NCBI GenBank assembly: GCA_051000345.1
Contig: JBPCOJ010000117.1
Coordinates: 1-7,810 of the forward strand
From: JBHENC01 sp051000345
Lineage (GTDB): Bacteria; Acidobacteriota; Blastocatellia; Pyrinomonadales; Pyrinomonadaceae
Direction of reading: 5' to 3'
Length of the DNA: 7,810 nt
A program made the translations under genes and the position numbers. Each line of letters opens with the position of its first letter. Within the stretch, counting starts at the first letter, position 1. Below the pieces are notes generated by a model. It made no database searches and was not told the DNA's origin. It worked only from the letters and a program-made list of their open reading frames with translations. Positions 1-5,934 of the stretch are shown here, in pieces.

Positions 1-59
1 AACTATTATTGCACGACTACTAACCACATAATATATCAGAATTTGTGTATTATACGTCT

Positions 60-1025
60 ATGCAATCACCAAAGCTACTGGATCGTGCGCGCGAGGTTGC
101 ACGATTCAAGCATCTTAGTTTGCGCACTGAGACGACGTATATCAATTGCATCAGGCATTTCATCTTATATCATGGCAAGCGTCACCCTATGGATATGGGT
201 GCGGAAGACATAAGGCAGTTTCTTTCATATCTTGCGGTTGAGAAGCACGTTGCGGCTTCGACGCAGAATGTCGCGTTGAGCGCGCTGCTCTTTCTGTATC
301 GGGACGTGCTCGATATGGAATTGCCGCGTATCGAGGGCGTCGAGCGTGCCAGACTTCCGGCGCGCTTGCCTGTCGTTTTCTCGCGCGCGGAAGTTCAACG
401 CGTGATGGCGCATTTGACCGGCATGAATCGTTTGATGGCGAGCCTATTGTATGGCGCAGGGCTGCGTTTGATGGATTGCCTGCGGCTGCGTGTTAAAGAC
501 GTTGACTTCGCTTCAAACCAGTTGACGATTCGTGAAGGAAAGGGCGCGAAGGATCGCGTGACGATGCTGCCGCAATCTTTGAAGGCAGACTTGCAGCGCC
601 ACCTTGCCAAAATAAAACTTGCGCACGAAGATGATGTGCGCGACGGTTTCGGTGAAGTCTATCTGCCTTACGCGCTGGAGCGTAAATACACGGGCGCGGC
701 GCGGGCGTGGGGATGGCAATATGTGTTCCCGTCAATTAAGCGCTCCGTCGATCCGCGCTCCGGCAAAGTGCGCCGTCATCATTTGTCGGAGACGGTCTTG
801 CAGCGCGCCGTGAAAAAGGCGATCAGAGACGCGGGGATAGACAAGGCGGGAAGTTGCCACACGTTTCGCCACAGCTTTGCCACTCATTTGCTCGAAGACG
901 GCTATGACATACGCACGATTCAACTTTTGTTAGGCCACGCCGATGTCAGAACCACAATGATTTATACGCATGTCGCCTCTAAAAACTTTTGCGGCGTCAC
1001 CAGCCCGCTCGATAGACAAGTATGA
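60..1025 (+). CDS. intI: Integron integrase (IntI-type tyrosine recombinase)
   Basis: Site-specific recombinase of the integron family, which inserts and excises gene cassettes at attI and attC sites; a cytoplasmic DNA-binding protein of 321 aa. An N-terminal SAM-like core-binding domain (about residues 1-95, with SLRTETTY) is followed by the catalytic domain. The catalytic set is complete: R136 (GAGLR), K161 (GKGAKDR), H267 and R270 (CHTFRHS), H293 (LLGH) and Y302 (IYTHV). From memory, the IntI1 residues are R146, K171, H277, R280, H303 and Y312, so the spacing is identical with a constant offset of ten. The integron-specific insertion is seen around residues 190-225 (ALERKY...AARAWGWQYVFP), which separates it from XerC/XerD. 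I chose ATG at 60 because family members begin close to SPKLL; an in-frame GTG at 45 would add five residues. No Shine-Dalgarno is visible. The gene looks intact and points toward its right-hand neighbours; any array on the left lies outside the window. Confidence 0.93.
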   Translation: MQSPKLLDRAREVARFKHLSLRTETTYINCIRHFILYHGKRHPMDMGAEDIRQFLSYLAVEKHVAASTQNVALSALLFLYRDVLDMELPRIEGVERARLPARLPVVFSRAEVQRVMAHLTGMNRLMASLLYGAGLRLMDCLRLRVKDVDFASNQLTIREGKGAKDRVTMLPQSLKADLQRHLAKIKLAHEDDVRDGFGEVYLPYALERKYTGAARAWGWQYVFPSIKRSVDPRSGKVRRHHLSETVLQRAVKKAIRDAGIDKAGSCHTFRHSFATHLLEDGYDIRTIQLLLGHADVRTTMIYTHVASKNFCGVTSPLDRQV

Positions 1026-1184
1026 TGTTCGCGCTTCGCTAGTGATGGCAGTAGATATTCGTATGTCTGATTGAGATATGCTGCGGAAGGTTTTCGTGTG
1101 CTGTGCGGCAGTGGTAAAGTTAGGCGTTTTGTGCGCGGACAAATCCGGCGCTACGGACATGAAAAGGCCTTTCGCGCGGATGTT
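1026..1184. other. Intergenic stretch after intI with attI-like core
   Basis: No convincing gene lies here. The frame of the next gene is open back to a TTG at 1071, but the translated extension (38 residues, Arg-rich) looks unlike the acidic protein that follows. At 1119-1125 sits GTTAGGC, a match to the integron core GTTRRRY, preceded by AAA as in the attI1 end recalled from memory. I do not see a paired L box or a cassette-like attC hairpin. A short palindrome, AAAGGCCTTT, lies at about 1163-1173. Role as attI is speculative. Confidence 0.3.
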
Positions 1185-1538
1185 ATGAAGAAAAGTAAAG
1201 GCCGCGAATATTGTGTAATCGTCGAAGGCGCATATTTTTCCGAGTCGGAAGCCGAACATGCTTTGCGCGATCCTTTTATAGAAGATTGGGTGGAAAAGAC
1301 AGGCCGCTTTCGCATACACAACCTCAGTGAGATAGAGGTAACGCAGGGCGTTGCGCTCGGCTCGCTGGGCGTTGTGATGCTCGAAGAAGAAGTGTTCGAG
1401 ATCGCCAGCGCAGACCCGGAGCATCCATTGACCGAGCACAAGGCGCGCGCGGTGGCGAAGGCGCTCGAGCGTTACGATATGTTTGAAGAAATCAGAGTCG
1501 AAGCGCGCGACGAACATTTCGACATCGATGCTGTTTGA
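1185..1538 (+). CDS. Uncharacterised acidic 117-aa protein
   Basis: I do not recognise a family. The product is 117 aa, soluble and acidic, with no signal peptide or membrane segment. It appears alpha/beta: an N-terminal strand (REYCVIVEGAYF), an acidic helix (SESEAEHALRDPF), a central block (FRIHNLSEIEVTQGVALGSLGVVMLEEEVFEIA) and a C-terminal helix rich in Ala, Lys and Glu (TEHKARAVAKALERYDMFEEIR). The strong third-position G/C preference and natural composition make it clearly protein-like. ATG at 1185 is chosen because the protein-like region begins there; the frame is open upstream to TTG 1071. No strong Shine-Dalgarno precedes it. It is followed after 78 bases by the CBU_0592-like gene on the same strand. 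Function unknown. Confidence 0.75.
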   Translation: MKKSKGREYCVIVEGAYFSESEAEHALRDPFIEDWVEKTGRFRIHNLSEIEVTQGVALGSLGVVMLEEEVFEIASADPEHPLTEHKARAVAKALERYDMFEEIRVEARDEHFDIDAV

Positions 1539-1620
1539 CGAAATTGCGCGGCACGCGTTCATCGAATTGACGAAACGGCGCGCGGCAATGTTGATTAACG
1601 AATTTGCAGGAAAGAATTGA
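1528..1620 (+). CDS. Possible 30-codon mini-ORF bridging two genes
   Basis: An ATG at 1528 opens a 30-residue frame (begins MLFDEIARHAFIEL, ends INEFAGKN) that overlaps the previous stop by 11 bases and ends at TGA 1618-1620, overlapping the TTG start of the next gene at 1617. It fills the gap exactly, and the peptide looks like an amphipathic helix. Such overlap geometry is typical of translational coupling, but an ORF this short can arise by chance and no Shine-Dalgarno stands out. It could be a small protein, a coupling leader or nothing. Confidence 0.2.
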   Translation: MLFDEIARHAFIELTKRRAAMLINEFAGKN

Positions 1621-1874
1621 CCTACGCTATCGAGCAAACAATGTCCGTGGCGGGCGCGGCGCTTGTCCTCGTCGCGTATGCGGCGCAGCATTTCGGACGT
1701 TTGTCAGCAAAGGGCGCGGCGTATTTAACGCTTAATTTCGTCGGCGGAATTTTTTTGTGCTGGGTTGCCGTCAACACAAGACAGTCGGGCTTTATACTGA
1801 TGGAAGGCGCATGGGTTTTAATCAGCCTGAGCGGTTTGTGGCGGCTCCGGCGAAACGGGAAGGCAAAAGTTTGA
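1617..1874 (+). CDS. CBU_0592-like small membrane protein
   Basis: An 85-aa integral membrane protein with three predicted helices at about residues 9-24, 34-52 and 58-76, ending in a basic cytoplasmic tail (RLRRNGKAKV). The layout of a helix ending in AYAAQHFGRLS, then AAYLTLNFVGG, then MEGAWVLISLSGLWRL resembles the CBU_0592-like domain (L.AY..QLGRL..., ..LN..GS..L, .EG.WALIS..GL), recognised from memory. The family has no established biochemical role that I know. The TTG start at 1617 is favoured because AGGA at 1608-1611 lies five bases upstream; ATG at 1641 is an alternative that would trim eight residues but has a weaker site. The stop TGA shares a base with the ATG of the macro-domain remnant (ATGA overlap), implying coupled translation of the original pair. 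Confidence 0.7.
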   Translation: MTYAIEQTMSVAGAALVLVAYAAQHFGRLSAKGAAYLTLNFVGGIFLCWVAVNTRQSGFILMEGAWVLISLSGLWRLRRNGKAKV

Positions 1875-2087
1875 TGAGCGCTGCGGAAGAAATCTCACAG
1901 ACGTTTCTCAATGAGCGCGTGCGCATCGTCGTTGGCGACATTACGCGGCAGAACGTTGACGCTGTCGTGAACGCGGCGAACTCCACTTTGCTCGGCGGCG
2001 GCGGGCGATGCGCTCGAAGAAGTGCGGCTCGTCTTTTTCGGTGTCGGCGATGCGAAAAGTTTTTTGAAGAATCACAGTTTCGATTAA
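1874..2087 (+). pseudogene. Macro-domain (ADP-ribose binding) gene with its centre deleted
   Basis: The first 40-odd codons encode the start of a macro domain: a lead-in, then ERVRIVVGDITRQNVDAVVN and AANSTLLGGGG, the classic ADP-ribose-binding start (GDIT and NAAN motifs). Intact family members continue with V(D)GAIHxAAG and run to about 150-180 residues. Here, directly after the glycines (about 2005), this frame becomes Arg/Cys-rich nonsense. The other forward frame, read from 2001, gives GDALEEVRLVFFGVGDAKSFL and stops at TAA 2085-2087, which looks like the normal macro-domain C-terminus. About 100 residues between the ends are therefore missing, and the ends are out of frame. The shifted frame runs on to TAA 2114-2116, overlapping the next gene's ATG. 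Lost parts include the second ADP-ribose loop, so no activity is expected. Intact relatives bind ADP-ribose or hydrolyse O-acetyl-ADP-ribose. An assembly collapse at this GC-rich spot is the main alternative to a real deletion. Confidence 0.85.
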
Positions 2088-2115
2088 GCGAAGGAATCAT
2101 AAGGGTGCATAGCTA

Positions 2116-4275
2116 ATGGTTGGAGCAGTCAAAGAAATTACTCCGCAGCCAGCAGAAGTAAAGCGCAGATTGCCTTTGCCTTTGCGCGCGTTGGACGATT
2201 TGTCTTGGAATTACTGGTGGAGTTGGGCGGCGGACGGCGTCGCTGTGTTTCGTGACCTAGACCCGGAAATGTGGGAGCAGTGCGAGCACAGCCCGCGTCG
2301 CTTGCTGCGCGAGACTTCGGAAGTGCGTTTGACGCAGATGGCGAGCGATCCGGGCTACAACCGCAGAGTACAGAAGCTTGCCGAAAAGTTCGATCTATAT
2401 AAACACAGCGCTCCTGCGCTCGAAGAACATGGCATTACGAAGGAGCATCCCGTTGCCTATTTTTGCGCGGAGTACGGCGTGCATAATTCGTTGCCGCTTT
2501 ATTCGGGCGGGCTTGGAATGCTGGCGGGCGATCATCTGAAGTCTGCGAGCGATTTGGGTTTGCCGCTCGTTGCCATCGGCTTGCTTTACCGGTTCGGTTA
2601 TTTCCGGCAGCGCTTGGCGTTTGACGGCTGGCAACAGGAACATTACGGCGAAAGCGATCCGGCGCAGCTTGCGACACACGAAGCCCTCGATGAACGAGGC
2701 GCGCCGATCATGGTCGACGTGCTGATGCGCGAAAGAACGGTGCGCGCAAAAGTCTGGCGCGTCGATGTCGGGCGCGTGCCGCTGTATCTGCTCGACACGA
2801 ACATCGAAGAGAACGAAGAAGTTGACCGTTTAATCACGGGGCATCTCTACGGCGGCGACCGTGAAACGCGCATCGTGCAGGAAATGCTGCTCGGCATCGG
2901 CGGCGTGCGCCTGCTGCGGCGTCTCGGCATCGAACCGCATGTGTACCATCTAAACGAAGGTCACTCGGCGTTTCTGACGTTGGAACTCGCGCGCGAAATT
3001 ATCGAGACGCAGGCAATCGAATTTGCGGAAGCGGCGAGCCTCGCGCGCAAGCAGTGCGTTTTTACGACGCACACGCCAGTGGCAGCGGGCAACGACGAAT
3101 TCGCCCCGGCGCTCATCGAAAAATGTTTCGGCTCATCTTACGAGAACGCGCTTCACCTTTCGCACAAAGAGTTTCTGGACTTAGGGCGCGTCGATCCATC
3201 GAACGATGAAGAATGGTTCGGCATGACGCCGCTTGCCATCAAGATGTGCCGCTCGATTAACGGCGTCAGCCGCAAGCACGGCGAAGTTTCGCGCTCTCTC
3301 TGGCATAACATGTGGCCGGAACTCTCCGACGTAAAAGATGTGCCGATTACTTCAGTTACCAACGGCGTTCACGCGCCGACATGGATTGCTCCGCTCATAC
3401 GCGATATATACGAAAGACACATCGGCCACGATTGGATGACAAGCGCGCGCGATGCCGCCCGGTGGACGCAGGCGATGAAAAACATCGACGGCGAAGAAGT
3501 TTGGCGCGCGCGTTGTTTGCTCAAGGAACGCCTCGTCGCTTTTATACGCCATCGCACATATCACACGCGCCTCGCGCATGGCGACACGCTCGAACGCACG
3601 GAACTCGCGCGCACTATGTTTGACCCGTCGGCGCTCACCATCGGTTTCGCGCGTCGCGTCGCCGCATACAAGCGTTGGAGCCTGTTGTTGACAGACCCGG
3701 TGCGTTTGTTGCGTTTGATCAACCATGCGGAGCGTCCGGTGCAGTTTGTGTTCGCGGGCAAGGCGCATCCGCAGGATCAGGGCGCAAAGCTTATTTTGCA
3801 GCAACTCGCGCAGTGGAAATTCGATCCACTAATTGTGCAGCGCGCGGTATTTTTGCAGGACTACGATCAGGAAATCGCGCGCCAGTTGGTACAGTCCGTT
3901 GACGTGTGGCTCAACGTGCCGCGCAAGCCCCTCGAAGCTTCCGGCACGAGCGGGCAAAAGGTGGCGATGAACGGCGGCTTGAATCTTTCCGTGCTCGACG
4001 GTTGGTGGATCGAAGGCTACGACGGCACGAACGGTTGGGCGATTGGCGACGAAAGCGCGGAGTTGGACGCGGCGGAAGAAGCCGACGCGCGCGACGCGGA
4101 ATTGCTTTACCGCTTGCTCGAAGAACAAGTCGTGCCGCTTTATTATGACCGCGACGCCGCAACGAATATTCCGCAACGCTGGATCGAGATGATGATGCGC
4201 TCAATGGAAACGCTCACGCCCGCATTTAACAGCGACCGCATGGTTGCCGAATACGCGCGCGAGATTTATTCGTAA
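2116..4275 (+). CDS. glgP: Alpha-glucan phosphorylase (GT35, DUF3417-type)
   Basis: Cytoplasmic PLP enzyme that phosphorolyses terminal alpha-1,4 bonds of glycogen or maltodextrin to glucose-1-phosphate. The 719-aa product begins with a DUF3417-like region (about residues 15-125, LPLRALDDLSWNYWWSW), as in the short bacterial and archaeal alpha-glucan phosphorylase family rather than classical GlgP/MalP. Landmarks follow in order: GGLGMLAGDHLKSASDLGLP (131-150), LNEGHSAF with H283, TTHTPVAAGNDEF with H319, the phosphate-binding pair R514 and K519 (ARRVAAYKR), and the cofactor segment EASGTSGQK with E607 and the PLP lysine K615, then MNGGLNLSVLDGWW. R514-K519 and E607-K615 keep the spacing of rabbit phosphorylase R569-K574 and E672-K680. 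All expected catalytic residues are present and nothing looks truncated. ATG 2116 has an AAGGGTG-like site at 2101-2107 and overlaps the stop of the shifted macro frame (TAATG). No other glycogen gene is in the window, so substrate preference (glycogen or maltodextrin) is open. Confidence 0.96.
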   Translation: MVGAVKEITPQPAEVKRRLPLPLRALDDLSWNYWWSWAADGVAVFRDLDPEMWEQCEHSPRRLLRETSEVRLTQMASDPGYNRRVQKLAEKFDLYKHSAPALEEHGITKEHPVAYFCAEYGVHNSLPLYSGGLGMLAGDHLKSASDLGLPLVAIGLLYRFGYFRQRLAFDGWQQEHYGESDPAQLATHEALDERGAPIMVDVLMRERTVRAKVWRVDVGRVPLYLLDTNIEENEEVDRLITGHLYGGDRETRIVQEMLLGIGGVRLLRRLGIEPHVYHLNEGHSAFLTLELAREIIETQAIEFAEAASLARKQCVFTTHTPVAAGNDEFAPALIEKCFGSSYENALHLSHKEFLDLGRVDPSNDEEWFGMTPLAIKMCRSINGVSRKHGEVSRSLWHNMWPELSDVKDVPITSVTNGVHAPTWIAPLIRDIYERHIGHDWMTSARDAARWTQAMKNIDGEEVWRARCLLKERLVAFIRHRTYHTRLAHGDTLERTELARTMFDPSALTIGFARRVAAYKRWSLLLTDPVRLLRLINHAERPVQFVFAGKAHPQDQGAKLILQQLAQWKFDPLIVQRAVFLQDYDQEIARQLVQSVDVWLNVPRKPLEASGTSGQKVAMNGGLNLSVLDGWWIEGYDGTNGWAIGDESAELDAAEEADARDAELLYRLLEEQVVPLYYDRDAATNIPQRWIEMMMRSMETLTPAFNSDRMVAEYAREIYS

Positions 4276-4326
4276 GCTAAACCGCGTCGGGTGCGTCGCG
4301 TTGCCGCAAGCGCGTGCGTAAGCTAA
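4271..4326. repeat. 10-bp direct repeat CGTAAGCTAA flanking the glgP stop spacer
   Basis: CGTAAGCTAA occurs at 4271-4280, containing the glgP stop codon, and again at 4317-4326, 46 bases apart. The spacer is rich in CGCGT motifs. The second copy overlaps the putative -10 of the promoter described next. It may be a small local duplication or a regulator half-site pair; no strong terminator hairpin with a T-run is visible after glgP. Confidence 0.4.
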
Positions 4327-4329
4327 TAT
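4301..4329 (+). promoter_or_regulatory. Putative sigma70-type promoter for the ytxJ-DUF971-REC group
   Basis: TTGCCG at 4301-4306 and TAATAT at 4324-4329 are separated by 17 bases, matching the consensus -35 and -10 hexamers at four of six positions each. Transcription would begin near 4336, leaving a leader of about 50 bases before the ATG at 4385. It is the best promoter-like pair in the 109-base gap. Prediction by eye only. Confidence 0.35.
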
Positions 4330-4384
4330 CCCGATACATGCTGAATGTTAGTTTCGTTTTTCTAAAATTGGAGAGGCTATTTTA

Positions 4385-4744
4385 ATGGACGTAAAATTTG
4401 AAACAATCAGTGATATGAAGGCGCTGGAAGATTCACTGGAACGCTCGCACGTTGCGCCCGTCGTGTTGTTCAAGCACAGCACGACATGCCCTATCAGCAG
4501 CGCGGCCTACAGAGAAATGTCGAAGTTCAACGCCGCGCCCGTCGCGCTCGTCGTCGTGCAGACGGCGCGCCCCGTGTCGAATGAAATTGCGTCGCGCACC
4601 GGAATTGCGCACGCGTCTCCGCAGGCCATCGTCGTCCGAAATGGCGAAGCCGTCTGGTCTGCCACGCATTATGACATTACCGCCGACGCAGTAACGCGCG
4701 CCGTCGAAGCCCACGCCGCCGGACGAAGTGCCGCGCAAGGATAA
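4385..4744 (+). CDS. ytxJ: YtxJ-like monothiol thioredoxin-fold protein (bacillithiol-associated family)
   Basis: A 119-aa cytoplasmic thioredoxin-fold protein. The core motif is KHSTTCPIS with a single cysteine, C35, followed by ISSAAYREM; a proline at the expected cis position is P79 (ASPQAI), and a C-terminal strand-helix follows (AIVVRNGEAVWSATHYDIT). This matches the YtxJ/DUF2847 family, called bacillithiol system redox-active protein in annotation because it co-occurs with bacillithiol synthesis. A monothiol role in reducing bacillithiol mixed disulfides is plausible but inferred. The start is secure: GGAGAGG at 4370-4376 sits eight bases before ATG 4385, the clearest ribosome binding site in the window. 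It leads a compact group with the DUF971 gene (36-base gap) and the response regulator. The tail (AHAAGRSAAQG) is low complexity. Confidence 0.85.
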   Translation: MDVKFETISDMKALEDSLERSHVAPVVLFKHSTTCPISSAAYREMSKFNAAPVALVVVQTARPVSNEIASRTGIAHASPQAIVVRNGEAVWSATHYDITADAVTRAVEAHAAGRSAAQG

Positions 4745-4780
4745 GAACGCCGTGCCGCAAAAACTTTGCGCGTGAAACTT

Positions 4781-5125
4781 ATGAGCGACGTTATGCAGAA
4801 TCGTGGAGCCGCCGCCACCGCTGCCATTGAGCCGCGAGAGATAGAACAAAAAGGCGACGCCAATCTGCGCATACGCTGGGCGGACGATCACGTTTGTTTT
4901 TACACCGCGCCCGCGCTTCGCCGCTCATGCCCGTGCGCGCAGTGCGTCAACGAATGGACAGGGCAGCGCACGCTCGAACCGAAAAACGTTTCCGATGAGT
5001 TGACGATCAAGGACATCAGCATCGTCGGACGCTATGCGCTGACTTTCAAGTGGAGCGACAATCACGAAACAGGCATTTACAGTTTTCGCCTGTTGCGTGA
5101 ACTGTGCGAAATTAAAGATGAATGA
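4781..5125 (+). CDS. DUF971 / gamma-butyrobetaine hydroxylase N-terminal-like zinc-site protein
   Basis: A 114-aa stand-alone DUF971 domain, the small fold also found at the N-terminus of gamma-butyrobetaine and trimethyllysine hydroxylases and next to Mrp/ApbC proteins. Visible pieces are LRIRWADDHVCFYTAPALRRSCPC in sense (a strand pair followed by the metal site), then ISIVGRYALTFKWSDNH and TGIYSFRLLREL. The zinc ligands of the hydroxylase domain (Cys-x-Cys-x2-Cys plus a distant His) are matched by C50, C52, C55 and H95. No catalytic domain follows, so it is probably a binding or assembly module; links to iron-sulfur metabolism are suggested for the family but unproven. The frame is open back to TTG 4766; ATG 4781 is preferred, with ATG 4793 also possible, and none has a strong Shine-Dalgarno. 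Its stop overlaps the response regulator start by eight bases, implying coupled expression. Confidence 0.85.
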   Translation: MSDVMQNRGAAATAAIEPREIEQKGDANLRIRWADDHVCFYTAPALRRSCPCAQCVNEWTGQRTLEPKNVSDELTIKDISIVGRYALTFKWSDNHETGIYSFRLLRELCEIKDE

Positions 5126-5498
5126 CGCGAAGAAAATTCTGGTGGTCGAGGACGACGATGTGACGCGCGAATTAATGCGCATGACGCTCGAACGCAAAGG
5201 CTACGTTGTGGTGACGGCGGAAGACGGCCTGCGCGGATACGACGCGGCAGTGAGCGTGCGTCCCGATCTGATTATCACGGATGTCAACATGCCTGCCGCA
5301 GACGGCGTGCATCTGGTGCGGCGCGTGCGCAACACGCCGGACATCGCGGAAATCCCTGTCATCGTTACAACCGGCTACGGCACGGGCAACGCTTCACTGA
5401 CGCTTTCGCAGGGCGCAACCGCATACGAGCCGAAGCCGATTGATCCGGCGAGCTTTCTTGCGACAATCAAGCGTTTATTAAGCGACAATGGAAGATGA
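5118..5498 (+). CDS. Single-domain response regulator (CheY-like REC)
   Basis: A 126-aa receiver domain with no output domain. It has the acidic pocket E11-D12-D13 (ILVVEDDD), phospho-acceptor D55 (LIITDVNMP), switch residue T84 (VIVTTGYG) and conserved lysine K106 (YEPKPID), so it should be phosphorylatable. It may act by protein interaction or as part of a phosphorelay; no histidine kinase lies in the window. The start at ATG 5118 (MNDAKKILVV) fits the family and overlaps the DUF971 stop by eight bases; a GTG at 5097 would add seven non-conserved residues. There is no good Shine-Dalgarno, so translation may depend on the upstream gene. The short tail after the last helix (LLSDNGR) shows that no domain has been lost. 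Confidence 0.93.
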   Translation: MNDAKKILVVEDDDVTRELMRMTLERKGYVVVTAEDGLRGYDAAVSVRPDLIITDVNMPAADGVHLVRRVRNTPDIAEIPVIVTTGYGTGNASLTLSQGATAYEPKPIDPASFLATIKRLLSDNGR

Positions 5499-5514
5499 GC
5501 GACGAAGAATAAAA

Positions 5515-5565
5515 GAGCGGCAAAATAAAAGCGCGCTGGTGTGAACCGGGCGCGTCTCGCCGCTC
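5515..5565 (+). other. Nested stem-loop with GNRA-type loop upstream of the SemiSWEET gene
   Basis: GAGCGGC at 5515-5521 is perfectly complementary to GCCGCTC at 5559-5565. Between them 5531-5540 (GCGCGCTGGT) pairs with 5545-5555 (ACCGGGCGCGT), with one bulged G near 5549 and two G-U pairs, closing on GTGA at 5541-5544, a GNRA tetraloop in RNA. The two helices are joined by an A-rich strand (5522-5530) and a short pyrimidine strand (5556-5558). No T-run follows on the + strand, so it is not a standard intrinsic terminator there; on the - strand the inner hairpin is followed by a T-rich tract. It could be a structured leader of the next mRNA, an mRNA end element or a terminator without a U-tract. 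Confidence 0.45.
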
Positions 5566-5593
5566 GGCAATTATTCGGACAAGGTTTTAGAAC

Positions 5594-5908
5594 ATGACGG
5601 AAGCCATCGGGTGGATTAGCTCTTTGATTTTGCTGCTGACCATCGGCAAGCAAGTTTACAAACAGTGGCAGGAAGGTTCGAGCGAAGGCGTCTCGAAATG
5701 GCTTTTCGTCGGTCAACTCGCGGCGTCGCTCGGCTTTACGATTTATAGCTGGCTCGTTCATAACTGGGTCTTCGTCGCAACCAACGCGCTGATGCTCGTC
5801 AACGCAATGGCCGGACTTTCCCTCGTGCTCTATCACCGCCGCCGCGAACACCGTGAAGGCAAAAGCGCGAAAGAGAAAAGCGGCAATCTAAAAGCCGAGA
5901 GCGCCTGA
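5594..5908 (+). CDS. SemiSWEET / PQ-loop-like small membrane protein
   Basis: A 104-aa protein with three predicted membrane helices (about residues 4-20, 36-54 and 58-78) and a highly charged C-terminal tail (YHRRREHREGKSAKEKSG). The pattern TIGKQVYKQWQEGSSEGVS followed by WLFVGQLAASLGFTIYSWL matches the three-helix repeat of SemiSWEETs (TxLPQ..K..KTKS..GIS, then a W...YG-like helix), which act as dimers to move sugars through the inner membrane. The usual Pro-Gln pair in helix 1 reads Lys-Gln here, so substrate and activity cannot be taken for granted. ATG 5594 is supported by AAGG at 5581-5584, nine bases upstream. It follows the nested stem-loop and precedes the HExxH gene by 26 bases on the same strand, a probable operon. 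Confidence 0.75.
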   Translation: MTEAIGWISSLILLLTIGKQVYKQWQEGSSEGVSKWLFVGQLAASLGFTIYSWLVHNWVFVATNALMLVNAMAGLSLVLYHRRREHREGKSAKEKSGNLKAESA

Positions 5909-5934
5909 CGAAAACTCGCCCGACGAAAACGCTG

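Noticed and set aside
930..1691. 253-codon open frame on the - strand
   Set aside because: It runs antisense across the end of intI, the 117-aa gene and the start of the membrane-protein gene. Its translation is rich in Phe, His, Arg and Cys with no recognisable motif, typical of an antisense shadow in GC-biased coding DNA.
1026..2115. Integron gene cassettes downstream of intI
   Set aside because: Only one GTTRRRY-type core is present and no RYYYAAC/GTTRRRY pairs with an attC-like palindrome were found between these genes; the short gaps and overlaps look like an operon rather than cassettes.
1757..2116. A 119-aa protein from ATG 1757 in the macro frame
   Set aside because: The first 39 codons overlap the membrane-protein gene in another frame and are not protein-like; the macro domain starts naturally at ATG 1874 in an ATGA overlap, and the end of the frame is frameshifted.
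3352..3804. 150-codon open frame on the - strand inside glgP
   Set aside because: It is antisense to strongly conserved phosphorylase sequence, including the phosphate-binding region, and shows no motif of its own.
5518..5560. Intrinsic terminator on the + strand after the response regulator
   Set aside because: The hairpin is strong, but no T-run follows on the + strand. The T-rich tract lies on the - strand side, where no gene ends, so it is listed only as a stem-loop.
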